A stretch of DNA of 64,000 nt from CAWUIO01 sp963922455 (GTDB lineage: Bacteria; Bacteroidota; Bacteroidia; Cytophagales; Microscillaceae): contig CAWUIO010000015.1 in the NCBI GenBank assembly GCA_963922455.1, positions 1-64,000 of the forward strand, written 5' to 3'. The notes beneath the pieces are model-generated. The model saw only the letters and a program-made list of their open reading frames with translations, was not told the DNA's origin and did not search any database. Each line of letters opens with the position of its first letter. Position 1 is the stretch's first letter. The position numbers were made by a program, and so were the translations under genes. Positions 16,895 to 25,247 of the stretch are shown in pieces.

Positions 16895-17860
16895 TTATAC
16901 ATCACTGGGCTGCATAGATTCTGGTGACTGGCTAAAGGTAGCGGTGATGGGAGTATCGGTCACCAAGGAAATGAAAATTTCATTGATGCTCGGTATCTTC
17001 TCTCGGAAAGCCAGTACATCCACATGCGGAATCAATACTTCCAAAAGTTGGTTGGAGCGACTTCCTTCCGGAATTTGTACCAAAGACTCGGTAAGCCCGT
17101 CAGGATTTAGCGTTTCGTTTAAAAGCCTAAACTCCTCCGGTAAAGCGGCTTGTAAACTGCTTGGGGTTTGCACAAAGAAAGTATTGGTTTTATACTGGTC
17201 TTTAATTTGTTTTTTGGGCCCATCCAATACCTTTTGAGATTTATTGATCAGGGCGATCTGATCACATAGCTCCTCCACCGATTCCATTCGGTGGGTAGAG
17301 AAGATAATGGTGCTCCCTTGCTCTTGTAGTAAACGAATCTCTTGCTTGATAATATTGGTGTTGATGGGGTCAAAACCGGTAAAAGGCTCATCCAAGATGA
17401 TCAAAGGAGGATTGTGGAGTACGGTAGCCACAAATTGAATTTTTTGTTGCATTCCCTTAGAAAGATCTCCTACTTGCTTATTCCACCAAGTCTTGATTTC
17501 AAACTTTTCAAACCAGACTTTTAGTTTTTCCATCGCCTCGCGGTGACTCATCCCTCGAAGTTTGGCCAAGTAAAGAAGCTGCTCTCCTACTTTCATTTTC
17601 CGGTACAAGCCTCTCTCTTCGGGTAAGTAGCCTACTTGCATGGTATGATGAGGGGCTAAAGGCTCCCCCATAAAACGAATGCTACCGGTGTCAGAACCAA
17701 ATATCTGGGTGATTATCCGTATTAGAGTGGTTTTACCTGCGCCATTGGGTCCCAAGAGCCCAAAAATAGATTGCTTAGGAATATTGAGTGTAACGTTGTC
17801 AAGTGCTTTGTGACTAGCATAGCTTTTACTAAGCCCCTCGACCTCCAGGATGTTGTCCAT
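16895..17860 (-). CDS. ABC transporter ATP-binding protein (NatA-like)
   Basis: This 321-residue ATPase drives the permease encoded just downstream. Motifs are Walker A GPNGAGKTT near residue 38, the Q-loop GYLPEERGLY typical of the NatA/DrrA group, the signature LSKGMQQKIQF, Walker B LIILDEPFTGFDP and the switch histidine in STHRMESVEE. A C-terminal extension of about 100 residues beyond the core NBD is usual for this subfamily. It is the first gene of a two-gene minus-strand operon and is divergent from exbD, with repeat copy 5 in between. Confidence 0.9.
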   Translation of the reverse strand: MDNILEVEGLSKSYASHKALDNVTLNIPKQSIFGLLGPNGAGKTTLIRIITQIFGSDTGSIRFMGEPLAPHHTMQVGYLPEERGLYRKMKVGEQLLYLAKLRGMSHREAMEKLKVWFEKFEIKTWWNKQVGDLSKGMQQKIQFVATVLHNPPLIILDEPFTGFDPINTNIIKQEIRLLQEQGSTIIFSTHRMESVEELCDQIALINKSQKVLDGPKKQIKDQYKTNTFFVQTPSSLQAALPEEFRLLNETLNPDGLTESLVQIPEGSRSNQLLEVLIPHVDVLAFREKIPSINEIFISLVTDTPITATFSQSPESMQPSDV

Positions 17861-17998
17861 GTTTTGTTCATTAAGTTATACAATTGGGTATTCGGCCGTG
17901 TACCTGCGTATTATTTTTTCTATTAGTAGTTGTCAAATCCAAAATATTACATATTTCAGACATATTATTTCTACAAACCTGATTTTGAGGAGATTTAT

Positions 17999-18130
17999 GG
18001 GGCTGCCCCCGGCGATGAAATTTGGTTTTTCAAGGGAAGCTATGCTGCCGCCGGGGTCGGGCTTTCGCTACTCGCTGCCTCTCCCCACAAGCCCCCACGA
18101 GCTCAAACATGCCGCTCTATCCCTCAGCCA
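17999..18130 (+). repeat. Dispersed structured element, copy 5 (subtype A)
   Basis: GGGGCTGC, then stem CCCCGGCG/CGCCGGGG around a unique loop, then TCGGGCTTTCGCTACTCGC, CGAGCTCAAACATGCC and CTATCCCTCAGCC. GGGGCT to CGGGCT spacing is 59 nt. This is the only copy in a divergent intergenic gap. The flanking 17861-17998 shows nothing else. Confidence 0.9.
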
Positions 18131-18202
18131 GAAGAGAAAACCAGGAGAAACCTAGGATAGTGAGTTCTTCAAAAGGAAAGAACACAGGCAAAATTTGCTA
18201 TA

Positions 18203-18229
18203 AACTAAATATTTAGTTAATTTAACTAA
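18203..18229 (+). promoter_or_regulatory. Two overlapping palindromes just upstream of exbD (candidate operator)
   Basis: AACTAAATATTTAGTT (18203-18218) is a perfect 16-bp palindrome. It overlaps TTAGTTAATTTAACTAA (18213-18229), which is perfect apart from its central base. Together they give three copies of an AACTAA half-site. The block ends 11 nt before the exbD ATG, where a bound protein would cover the transcription or translation start. Confidence 0.5.
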
Positions 18230-18240
18230 AAAAACAGTTT

Positions 18241-18771
18241 ATGAAAACAAATTCACGTAAAAACCCGGAGATATCGGCCGGTTCCCTGGCCGATATTGCT
18301 TTCTTATTGCTTATCTTTTTTATGATTACGACCACTTGGCAGGTGGAAGCGGGCCTCCGCATGCTCTTACCTCCCGCTCGAAGCTCGCCCAAGCCTCCTC
18401 AGCAGGAAGCTTTTCACATTTTGCTTAATGCCCGATCGGAACTGCTCATTCAAGAGCAATTGCTTCCTTTAGATTCGCTTTCAAACCGTTTGCTAGCCTA
18501 CTTAGATCTATACCCAAAAGCCCCGGTTCATTTTGAGAGTAGCCGGGCGAGTCCCTACGGGCAGTATGTAGCCGTTCTAGATGAAATCCATCGCAGTTAT
18601 TATCAATTACAAGCCGAATTTATGGGCGTGAGCCCCCAAGAGCTGCGGCGCTGGAATACAGAGGCACCCCCACCTGCCTTAGAGGCCCGTTTAGAAGCTG
18701 CCCGGGAGCGGTTTCCCATACGGATTTCTGAAAAGACGCCCCGTTTGGAAGATGTACTGGTGAGTGAGTAG
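18241..18771 (+). CDS. ExbD/TolR-family biopolymer transport protein
   Basis: ExbD-type proteins work with ExbB to turn proton motive force into movement of TonB or similar proteins. This 176-residue protein has the family layout: a short cytoplasmic N-terminus, one membrane helix with the conserved Asp in SLADIAFLLLIFFMITTTW (about 15-33), and a periplasmic domain. Its C-terminal 60 residues are longer than in plain ExbD and carry QELRRWNTEAP. No exbB, tonB or second exbD is next to it, although Bacteroidota usually have exbB followed by two exbD copies. Overlapping palindromes before the start suggest specific regulation. Confidence 0.85.
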   Translation: MKTNSRKNPEISAGSLADIAFLLLIFFMITTTWQVEAGLRMLLPPARSSPKPPQQEAFHILLNARSELLIQEQLLPLDSLSNRLLAYLDLYPKAPVHFESSRASPYGQYVAVLDEIHRSYYQLQAEFMGVSPQELRRWNTEAPPPALEARLEAARERFPIRISEKTPRLEDVLVSE

Positions 18772-18835
18772 CTAGCATGCCTGATATATGTCAGGAAGAG
18801 GACAAAGTTGTTAAATCAATGAATCATGATATGAC

Positions 18836-18843
18836 TATGTTTG
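18836..18843 (+). promoter_or_regulatory. Possible Bacteroidota -7 promoter element
   Basis: TATGTTTG matches TAnnTTTG exactly, 30 nt before the thioredoxin-like start. The nearest upstream TTG (18808-18810) is 25 nt away, slightly longer than usual. A clear AAAGGAG ribosome-binding site follows at 18862-18868. Confidence 0.35.
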
Positions 18844-18873
18844 TTATATAATTGAATAAATAAAGGAGATATC

Positions 18874-19497
18874 ATGGACTCAACACAAGTAAAAGGCCTC
18901 GTTTCACAAGAGTATGTAAATAAGTCTATTGACTATCCTAGCTACCGCACTTTGGTAGAGGGCCTGCTGGCCGAAGGGAAGTCTACGGGACCCAAACAAA
19001 GTGAGGACCTTACTCACTACTCAAAGATTAATGTACAAAGGATGAAGCGCTGGGATAAGACGGCCAAAATCCTACCAGAATTGGAAGCCGAAATTGCTTC
19101 GGTAGAAACGCCTTGGCTCTGGTTGGTTTTAACGGAAGGATGGTGTGGGGATGCGGCCCAAAATATCCCGGTATTGGTCAAACTGGCGGAGTTGAACCCC
19201 AATATTGAGTTGAGACTCCTCCTTCGAGATGAAAATTTAAACTTGATGGATGGGCATCTCACCAATGGAGGCCGGGCAATTCCAAAATTGATTGCCGTAA
19301 AAGCCGATACCCTGACAGAATTAGGGACATGGGGGCCTCGTCCGGCCGAAGCCCAGCAGCTGGTATTAGATTTTAAAGCGAAGGGAATTCCTTATGCTGA
19401 GTTTAGTGAGAAAATTCATAAGTGGTATGCTCAAGACAAGGCACAAAGCATACAGAAAGAGTTTTTGGCCTTGATCCAAGCCTGGAAAAAGAAGTAA
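18874..19497 (+). CDS. Thioredoxin-fold family protein
   Basis: This 207-residue cytoplasmic protein has a thioredoxin-like core: LWLVLTEGWCGDAAQNIP at about 86-103, a strand-helix segment NIELRLLLRDENLNLMDGHL, and the cis-proline region GRAIPKLIAV. The active site reads WCGDA rather than WCxxC, so only the first cysteine is kept. Such WCGD proteins are common in Bacteroidota and Firmicutes and probably do not work as ordinary dithiol reductases. It stands alone and is followed after 24 nt by a strong bidirectional terminator. Confidence 0.82.
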   Translation: MDSTQVKGLVSQEYVNKSIDYPSYRTLVEGLLAEGKSTGPKQSEDLTHYSKINVQRMKRWDKTAKILPELEAEIASVETPWLWLVLTEGWCGDAAQNIPVLVKLAELNPNIELRLLLRDENLNLMDGHLTNGGRAIPKLIAVKADTLTELGTWGPRPAEAQQLVLDFKAKGIPYAEFSEKIHKWYAQDKAQSIQKEFLALIQAWKKK

Positions 19498-19520
19498 GTT
19501 GGCAAAGTGTAGGACAAAAT

Positions 19521-19552
19521 AAAACCCCCGGGCTATTTGCCCGGGGGTTTTT
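19521..19552. terminator. Bidirectional Rho-independent terminator
   Basis: AAAACCCCCGGGC pairs perfectly with GCCCGGGGGTTTT around a TATTT loop. A-tract and T-tract flank the stem on both sides, so it can stop the thioredoxin-like gene on the plus strand and the sdhCAB operon on the minus strand. Confidence 0.92.
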
Positions 19553-19575
19553 ATATTCCATGATGTATAGATGGA

Positions 19576-20328
19576 TTAGACGTTTTCGGAAGTAATGCTA
19601 GCACCATAATATTCGCGGTTCATGCGGGCAATATGGGTCAGCGATATTTCTTTGGGGCATTCGGCCGAGCAGGCACCGGTATTGGTACAAGCCCCAAAGC
19701 CTTCGGCATCCATTTGGGCTACCATATTTTCCACGCGGGCTTTTCTTTCGGGTTTACCCTGGGGCAACAAAGACAATTGAGATACTTTGGCCGATACGAA
19801 AAGCATAGCTGAGGCATTTTTACAAGCGGCTACACAGGCACCACAACCAATACAAGTAGCGGCATCAAAGGCATCATCGGCGATGGTTTTCCCAATGGGA
19901 ATTTCGTTGGCATCTACATTGACCCCTGTATTAACGGATACAAACCCCCCCTTCTGCATAATACGGTCGAAAGCCGTGCGGTCCACCATCAAATCTTTAA
20001 CGACAGGGAAGGCTTTGGCTCTCCAAGGCTCGATATAGACGGTGTCTCCGTCCTTAAAGGATCGCATGTGTAACTGACAAGCTGTTGTACCTTTTTGAGG
20101 TCCGTGAGGCTGCCCATTGATGAAAAGGGAGCAAGAGCCGCATATCCCTTCACGGCAGTCGTGATCAAAAGCAACGGGAACTTCATTCTTCTCAATGAGC
20201 TCTTCATTTAAGACATCCAGCATTTCGAGAAATGACATATCCGGAGAGACATTATCCAAGGGATAGGTCTTCATTTCTCCTTTGGTATTTTTATTGGCTT
20301 GTCGCCATATTTTGAGAGTAAGTTTCAT
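19576..20328 (-). CDS. sdhB: Succinate dehydrogenase/fumarate reductase iron-sulfur subunit
   Basis: SdhB carries electrons from the flavoprotein to the membrane haem/quinone subunit. The 250-residue protein holds all three clusters: 2Fe-2S ligands at Cys58, 63, 66 and 84 (CREGICGSC), 4Fe-4S at Cys159, 162 and 165 with Cys224 of the CPKE motif, and 3Fe-4S at Cys169, 214 and 220. The wording of the motifs (CTNTGACSAECPKE) is that of type B enzymes seen in Bacteroidota. It is the last gene of sdhCAB, 44 nt after sdhA, and a terminator lies 24 nt beyond its stop. Confidence 0.95.
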   Translation of the reverse strand: MKLTLKIWRQANKNTKGEMKTYPLDNVSPDMSFLEMLDVLNEELIEKNEVPVAFDHDCREGICGSCSLFINGQPHGPQKGTTACQLHMRSFKDGDTVYIEPWRAKAFPVVKDLMVDRTAFDRIMQKGGFVSVNTGVNVDANEIPIGKTIADDAFDAATCIGCGACVAACKNASAMLFVSAKVSQLSLLPQGKPERKARVENMVAQMDAEGFGACTNTGACSAECPKEISLTHIARMNREYYGASITSENV

Positions 20329-20372
20329 GAATCAAATGTTTTTAAAGAAGGCACCCAGAGTGCTTCAAATAA

Positions 20373-22316
20373 TTACTTATAACTTCTTTGCGTAAGTTTA
20401 ACGTTTTCGAAGATGAGATCTTCTTTGTTAAGTTTTTCTTCCTGCCCTTCGCCTTGGTATTCCCAAGCGGCCACATAAGAAAAATTATCATCATCACGTT
20501 TGGCTTCCCCTTCTTCGGTCTGGAATTCTTCTCGGAAGTGACCACCACAAGACTCCTCGCGGTTGAGAGCATCATCAATCATAAGCTCACCCAGCTCAAT
20601 AAAGTCGGCCACGCGGCTGGCTTTTTCTAGCATTTCGTTGGGCTCATCGTTGCTACCCAGTACTTTTACATCTTTCCAGTACTCTTCGCGTAAGTCTTTT
20701 ACTTTTTGCTTGGCTGTTTTTAAACCTTCGGCATTACGTGACATACCGCAATAGTCCCACATGATTTTTCCAAGCTCACGGTGGAAGTGATCTACCGATT
20801 TCTTTCCATTTTTCTTATCCAAGAGCTTTCGGTTGAAGTCTTTTACTTCGGCCTCAGCTTTTTGAAATTCGGGATGGTCGGTAGGTACCTTATCGTAAGG
20901 TAGGGTAGCCAAGTAATCACCCAAAGTGTAAGGGATTACAAAATAACCATCGGCCAGCCCTTGCATCAAGGCACTTGCACCGAGTCGGTTGGCTCCGTGA
21001 TCGGAGAAGTTGGCTTCTCCGAGGGCGTATAATCCCGGAACGGAAGTCATTAAGTTATAGTCTACCCAAAGACCTCCCATAGTGTAGTGTACAGCCGGAT
21101 AAATTTTCATCGGCATTTTATACGGGTTGTCGTCGGTAATTTTATCGTACATCTGGAAGAGGTTTCCGTACTTAGCCCGGATTACATCTTCTCCGTCTCT
21201 TTGGATGGCATCGCGGAAATCAAGATAAACGGCTAGCCCGGTGGGAGCCACCCCTTTACCTTCATCACACATATATTTTGCATTACGGGAGGCGACGTCG
21301 CGGGGAACGAGGTTTCCAAAAGACGGGTATTTGCGCTCTAAGTAATAGTCACGTTTTTCATCAGGAATATCCGAGGCTTTGATTTGGCCATTACGGATTT
21401 TTTCGGCGTCTTCCAAGTCTTTGGGTACCCAAACCCGTCCATCATTACGCAATGACTCCGACATCAACGTTAATTTGGATTGGTGGTCGCCCGAAACGGG
21501 GATACACGTAGGGTGGATTTGCGTATAGCAAGGGTTGGCAAAGTGCGCTCCTTTTTTGTGAGCCCGCCAAGCCGCCGTTACATTGGACCCCATAGCATTG
21601 GTAGATAGGTAGAATACATTACCGTATCCACCGGTACAAAGTAATACGGCGTGTGCGCTGTGGGATTCAACTTGTCCGGTGATTAGGTTACGAACCACAA
21701 TTCCCCGGGCTTGGCCATCTACTTTGACAACATCCAACATTTCGGTACGCGGGAACATCTGCACTTTTCCCAGGGAAACTTGTCGGCTAAGGGCACTGTA
21801 AGCTCCCAAGAGTAGCTGCTGTCCCGTTTGACCCCGGGCATAAAAAGTACGAGATACCTGAGCTCCCCCAAAAGAGCGGTTGGCCAAAAGCCCTCCGTAT
21901 TCCCGGGCAAAAGGAACTCCTTGAGCTACACATTGGTCAATAATATTGACACTTACTTGGGCCAAGCGATAGGTATTGGCCTCTCTTGATCGGTAGTCTC
22001 CCCCTTTGATCGTATCGTAGAACAGGCGGTAAACACTATCTCCGTCATTTTGGTAGTTTTTGGCCGCATTAATTCCTCCCTGGGCCGCAATACTGTGGGC
22101 TCGGCGTGGGCTATCGTGAAAACAAAAGGCTTTCACATTATAGCCTAGCTCAGCTAATGAAGCAGCCGCGGATGCTCCGGCTAGGCCCGTTCCTACGACT
22201 ATCACGTCATATTTACGCTTGTTGGCCGGGTTGACCAACTTAATGTTAAATTTATGATGAGTCCACTTATCGGCTAAGGGACCCTGAGGTATTTTAGATT
22301 CTAATTTAGTGCTCAT
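20373..22316 (-). CDS. sdhA: Succinate dehydrogenase/fumarate reductase flavoprotein subunit
   Basis: SdhA oxidises succinate to fumarate (or the reverse) with covalently bound FAD. The 647-residue protein has the dinucleotide motif VVGTGLAGASAAASLAELG near residues 40-58, the flavin-linking region HSIAAQGGINAAKNY, the substrate loop HPTCIP, and the C-terminal FAD motif GANRLGASALMQGLADG. Length and motifs fit the type B (Bacillus/Wolinella-like) branch. It is the middle gene of sdhCAB on the minus strand, 39 nt after sdhC. Confidence 0.96.
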   Translation of the reverse strand: MSTKLESKIPQGPLADKWTHHKFNIKLVNPANKRKYDVIVVGTGLAGASAAASLAELGYNVKAFCFHDSPRRAHSIAAQGGINAAKNYQNDGDSVYRLFYDTIKGGDYRSREANTYRLAQVSVNIIDQCVAQGVPFAREYGGLLANRSFGGAQVSRTFYARGQTGQQLLLGAYSALSRQVSLGKVQMFPRTEMLDVVKVDGQARGIVVRNLITGQVESHSAHAVLLCTGGYGNVFYLSTNAMGSNVTAAWRAHKKGAHFANPCYTQIHPTCIPVSGDHQSKLTLMSESLRNDGRVWVPKDLEDAEKIRNGQIKASDIPDEKRDYYLERKYPSFGNLVPRDVASRNAKYMCDEGKGVAPTGLAVYLDFRDAIQRDGEDVIRAKYGNLFQMYDKITDDNPYKMPMKIYPAVHYTMGGLWVDYNLMTSVPGLYALGEANFSDHGANRLGASALMQGLADGYFVIPYTLGDYLATLPYDKVPTDHPEFQKAEAEVKDFNRKLLDKKNGKKSVDHFHRELGKIMWDYCGMSRNAEGLKTAKQKVKDLREEYWKDVKVLGSNDEPNEMLEKASRVADFIELGELMIDDALNREESCGGHFREEFQTEEGEAKRDDDNFSYVAAWEYQGEGQEEKLNKEDLIFENVKLTQRSYK

Positions 22317-22355
22317 AGCGTATTAATTAGGATTAATTTTTTAGCTCTAAGATTA

Positions 22356-23075
22356 TTACAGTTGTTGCAAGAACATCACAATAGGAATAGTAGCAAACAA
22401 CAAAGGAAAGATAATGCTATATGCCGCTCCCAATGTCTTGATGAAGGGTGTATATTTTTTGTGGTTCAAGCCTAAAGTTTGAAAAGCGCTTTGAAAGCCG
22501 TGGCTCAGGTGAAAAGCCAAGCCAATCATAGCCAAGACATAAAGGCCCACCAGCCACGCTTCACTAAAACTAAACTTAACCGTGGTGTATAGGTCTTGGT
22601 ACTCTTGGCCATTGTAACTTACCATCGGTACGGAGCCAAATTTAGACTGGTACCAGAAGTTCTGTAGATGGATAACGATGAAAATGAAAACCAAGGAACC
22701 CAAAATCATCATATTGCGAGAACTCCAAGCACTGCTTGCCGAAGCCTTACTATACTGATAGCGCACTGGCCGGGCAGCGGTGTTGGCTTGGGTCAGGACA
22801 ATGGATACAACTACGTGCAGGATGATGAAGAAAAAGTTGAGCTTGGAGACAATTTGGATCAACTCATTGTGCCCCATAAAATGAGCGTATTTATTAAAAG
22901 CTTCCCCTCCATCACCAAAGAGAAGCTGCAAGTTACCGATAAGGTGAACGGTCAAGAATGCGATGAGGAAGATACCCGTTAGGCTCATAAGCAATTTACG
23001 GCCAAGGGTACTAGAAAAAAATCTTACAAACCAATTCCCTTGGGGTTTGGTCACGGTAGGATTAGATGAACTCAT
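22356..23075 (-). CDS. sdhC: Succinate dehydrogenase cytochrome b558 subunit
   Basis: This 239-residue integral membrane subunit anchors the enzyme and holds haem b for quinone reduction. Five hydrophobic segments are visible (about 32-52, 78-98, 123-143, 170-190 and 212-236). Histidines that could bind haem are in LTVHLIGNL, YAHFMGHNEL, LHVVVS, IHLQNFWY and LSHGFQSAF. The single-polypeptide, five-helix form identifies a type B enzyme. It is the first gene of the operon. The 573 nt upstream hold repeat copy 6, the coaBC terminator and whatever promoter drives sdhCAB, which I could not locate. Confidence 0.93.
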   Translation of the reverse strand: MSSSNPTVTKPQGNWFVRFFSSTLGRKLLMSLTGIFLIAFLTVHLIGNLQLLFGDGGEAFNKYAHFMGHNELIQIVSKLNFFFIILHVVVSIVLTQANTAARPVRYQYSKASASSAWSSRNMMILGSLVFIFIVIHLQNFWYQSKFGSVPMVSYNGQEYQDLYTTVKFSFSEAWLVGLYVLAMIGLAFHLSHGFQSAFQTLGLNHKKYTPFIKTLGAAYSIIFPLLFATIPIVMFLQQL

Positions 23076-23365
23076 TGAATTAAGGTTTTAATTGTAATTC
23101 TGTCGGTAAGGTATACTTTGAAACACTTATACCCAAAAATAATTGGGACACTTAAATTAATCGATAATTTAATAGCTAAATGTCACAATTTTGACAAATT
23201 CTAAACTTTCCGTTTTGATTATAGCTTAATAAAGCTTTGTGTAGGGAAAGAGTTTTGAGTCTCAGTAGAATCAGAAGGGTTAATTGAAGCCTAAAAGGAA
23301 GGGCTGTACTTATTTTGTGAGAAGTTTATTCTTTTAATTAGCAAAGGGGGCTGGCAGGCAGATAT

Positions 23366-23492
23366 GGCTTAGGGATTGAACGGCATGTTTGAGCCCGTTG
23401 TGGGCTTGGGGGGAGGAGGCGAGTAGTGAAAGCCCGGCCCGCGGCAGCAGAAATCACCTAGGAACGTAATTCTTTGCCCGCGGGCAAGCCCC
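23366..23492 (-). repeat. Dispersed structured element, copy 6 (subtype B)
   Basis: On the minus strand: GGGGCTTGCCC, stem GCCCGCGG/CCGCGGGC around a unique loop, then the arm with CTCGCC and CGGGCTCAAACATGCC, ending ATCCCTAAGCC. GGGGCT to CGGGCT spacing is 56 nt, the shortest here. It lies between coaBC and sdhC, both on the minus strand. Bases 23076-23365 hold no gene. Confidence 0.9.
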
Positions 23493-23511
23493 AAAATTGT
23501 AGTCTTAGCAT

Positions 23512-23547
23512 AAAAAAAACAGACCTCTAAGAGGCCTGTCTTTTATC
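23512..23547 (-). terminator. Rho-independent terminator after coaBC
   Basis: In the minus-strand RNA, ACAGGCCTC pairs with GAGGTCTGT around TTA, with one G-U pair, and is followed by eight T residues. On the plus strand the same position would be an A-C mismatch, so the minus direction is the functional one. Confidence 0.8.
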
Positions 23548-23648
23548 AAAACTATCTTCAAACTTTTACTAAAACTTAACTAAGCATCGGCCCAAGGAAT
23601 AAGTAGGGCCAAATGCCTATATGAATAACTGGCTTATCCGGGATTTTA

Positions 23649-24875
23649 TTATACTCCGGGCTTATTATTCAGTAGGTTTATCACGGCATTAACAATGTGC
23701 CGGGCTACCTCTTCTTTGGACAAAAGAGGGAGTTTTTGCATATCTTCAGACGAACGGATGAGCGTAACTTGGTTGGTGTTGTGTCGGAAACCGGCCCCTG
23801 CATCGTTTAGCGAATTAAGCACGATCATATCAAAGTTTTTCCGGCTAAGTTTGGAGAGGGCATTCTCGATTTCGTTTTGAGTTTCCAGGGCAAAGCCTAC
23901 TAAGAGCTGGTGAGCTTGTTTGATTTGGCCCAAGGTTTGGGCAATATCCACGGTTCGTTTTAGCTCTATGTGAAGGTTCTCGTTTTTATCCTTTTTTTTA
24001 ATTTTTTGAGTGGCCGTTTGGACTGGGGTGTAGTCGGCAACGGCTGCGGCTAATACGCTTATATCGGCTTGGGGGAAGTACTGACTGCATTGCTCAAACA
24101 TTTCGGCGGCAGAACGTACCGAATGCAATGCAACGGTACCACTCGGAGGGCTAAGCGTAGTAGGGCCACTGACTAAATGGACTTGGGCTCCTCGCTTGGC
24201 CAATTGCTGGGCAAGAGCATATCCCATTTTTCCGCTCGAGTGGTTACTAATAAAACGTACCGGGTCTAGCGACTCTTGAGTGGGCCCGGCAGTGACAAGG
24301 GCCGTTTTACCGGACAGGTCCTGACTTTCTTGGAAAAAGTTTTCCAGGTATTCTACAATATGTTCTGGCTCGGCCATACGGCCTTTGCCACGCAAACCAC
24401 TGGCTAATTCGCCTTCTTCTGAGGGGATAATGAAGTCACCGTAGCTAGCCAGTTTTGCTAAATTTTTTTGGTTAGCAGGGTGTAAATACATGTCTCTATC
24501 CATGGCAGGAGCCCAAGCAACCGGGCACTTGGCGGATAGGTAAACCGTGCTAAGTAAATCTGGGGAAAGGGCATGGGCACAACGGGCCATCGTATGGGCT
24601 GTTGCTGGGGCAATCAGAATAAGGTCGGCCCATAGGGCCAAGTCTACGTGATTATTCCATACGCCGGTTTCGTCTTTGACAAACTCGGAAAGGACCGGCT
24701 TGGTAGACAAGGTAGAGAGGGTAAGCGGACTGATAAACGCTTGGGCACTCGCGCTCATGATCACTTGTACTTCGGCTTTTTGCTTGACAAGTAAACGAAT
24801 TAAAAAAGCGGCTTTATAGGCCGCAATACTTCCACTGATACCCAGGATTACTTTTTTTCCTGCGATGGAGGACAT
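23649..24875 (-). CDS. coaBC: Bifunctional phosphopantothenoylcysteine decarboxylase/phosphopantothenate-cysteine ligase
   Basis: CoaBC makes 4'-phosphopantetheine precursor for coenzyme A: the C-terminal CoaB half joins cysteine to phosphopantothenate and the N-terminal CoaC half decarboxylates the product. The 408-residue protein shows CoaC motifs GISGSIAAYKA, the catalytic His76 in NNHVDLALWAD, and APAMDRDMY; CoaB starts near 190 with NHSSGKMGYALA. The flap that normally holds a catalytic cysteine reads ELASGLRGKGRMAEP, with Ser159 at the place where E. coli Dfp has Cys. It is 11 nt downstream of the omega gene and ends the minus-strand run. Confidence 0.93.
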   Translation of the reverse strand: MSSIAGKKVILGISGSIAAYKAAFLIRLLVKQKAEVQVIMSASAQAFISPLTLSTLSTKPVLSEFVKDETGVWNNHVDLALWADLILIAPATAHTMARCAHALSPDLLSTVYLSAKCPVAWAPAMDRDMYLHPANQKNLAKLASYGDFIIPSEEGELASGLRGKGRMAEPEHIVEYLENFFQESQDLSGKTALVTAGPTQESLDPVRFISNHSSGKMGYALAQQLAKRGAQVHLVSGPTTLSPPSGTVALHSVRSAAEMFEQCSQYFPQADISVLAAAVADYTPVQTATQKIKKKDKNENLHIELKRTVDIAQTLGQIKQAHQLLVGFALETQNEIENALSKLSRKNFDMIVLNSLNDAGAGFRHNTNQVTLIRSSEDMQKLPLLSKEEVARHIVNAVINLLNNKPGV

Positions 24876-24886
24876 AAGCGAATAGG

Positions 24887-25228
24887 TTAAATCACTTGAT
24901 CTTCGTCCTCGATGTCACTTTTGTAGCGCCAACGGATTTCATCTACCATAAACTCATCGGTAGCTAGGTTGGTAGGTTTGGGAAGGCGTTCATAATATTT
25001 TGAGATCTCAATTTGCTCACGGTTTTCGTGTACTTCTTCCAGATTGTCAACGGTTGAAGCAAAGTCGGCCAATTTGCCATTAAGTTCTTCCTTCGTTTTA
25101 CCAGCTATCTGACAGGCTCTACGAGAAATGATAGCCACTGACTCATAGATATTAACGGTGTCTTTCACCATATGAGCGGTGTTACGGGTGATCAGGGAGG
25201 CGGAGGTTGTTGTTGGTTTTTTACTCAT
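24887..25228 (-). CDS. rpoZ: DNA-directed RNA polymerase omega subunit (Bacteroidota type)
   Basis: This 113-residue protein matches the Rpb6/omega-like small subunit of Bacteroidota RNA polymerase, which helps assemble beta prime. The omega core is seen as ITRNTAHMVKDTVNIYESVAIISRRACQ, with helix-forming stretches afterwards and the ending DEIRWRYKSD. It lies between bamD (19 nt gap) and coaBC (11 nt gap), the same neighbours it has in many Bacteroidota, which supports the call. Confidence 0.88.
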   Translation of the reverse strand: MSKKPTTTSASLITRNTAHMVKDTVNIYESVAIISRRACQIAGKTKEELNGKLADFASTVDNLEEVHENREQIEISKYYERLPKPTNLATDEFMVDEIRWRYKSDIEDEDQVI

Positions 25229-25247
25229 GCGTGATATGGAAAAATAA

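Noticed and set aside
17850..18216. Overlapping plus-strand frames of 64-101 residues across repeat copy 5
   Set aside because: Several frames are open at once over the same GC-rich repeat; there is no ribosome-binding site or codon bias supporting any of them.
18873..19497. Classical thioredoxin
   Set aside because: The active site is WCGDA, lacking the second cysteine, so only the fold can be claimed.
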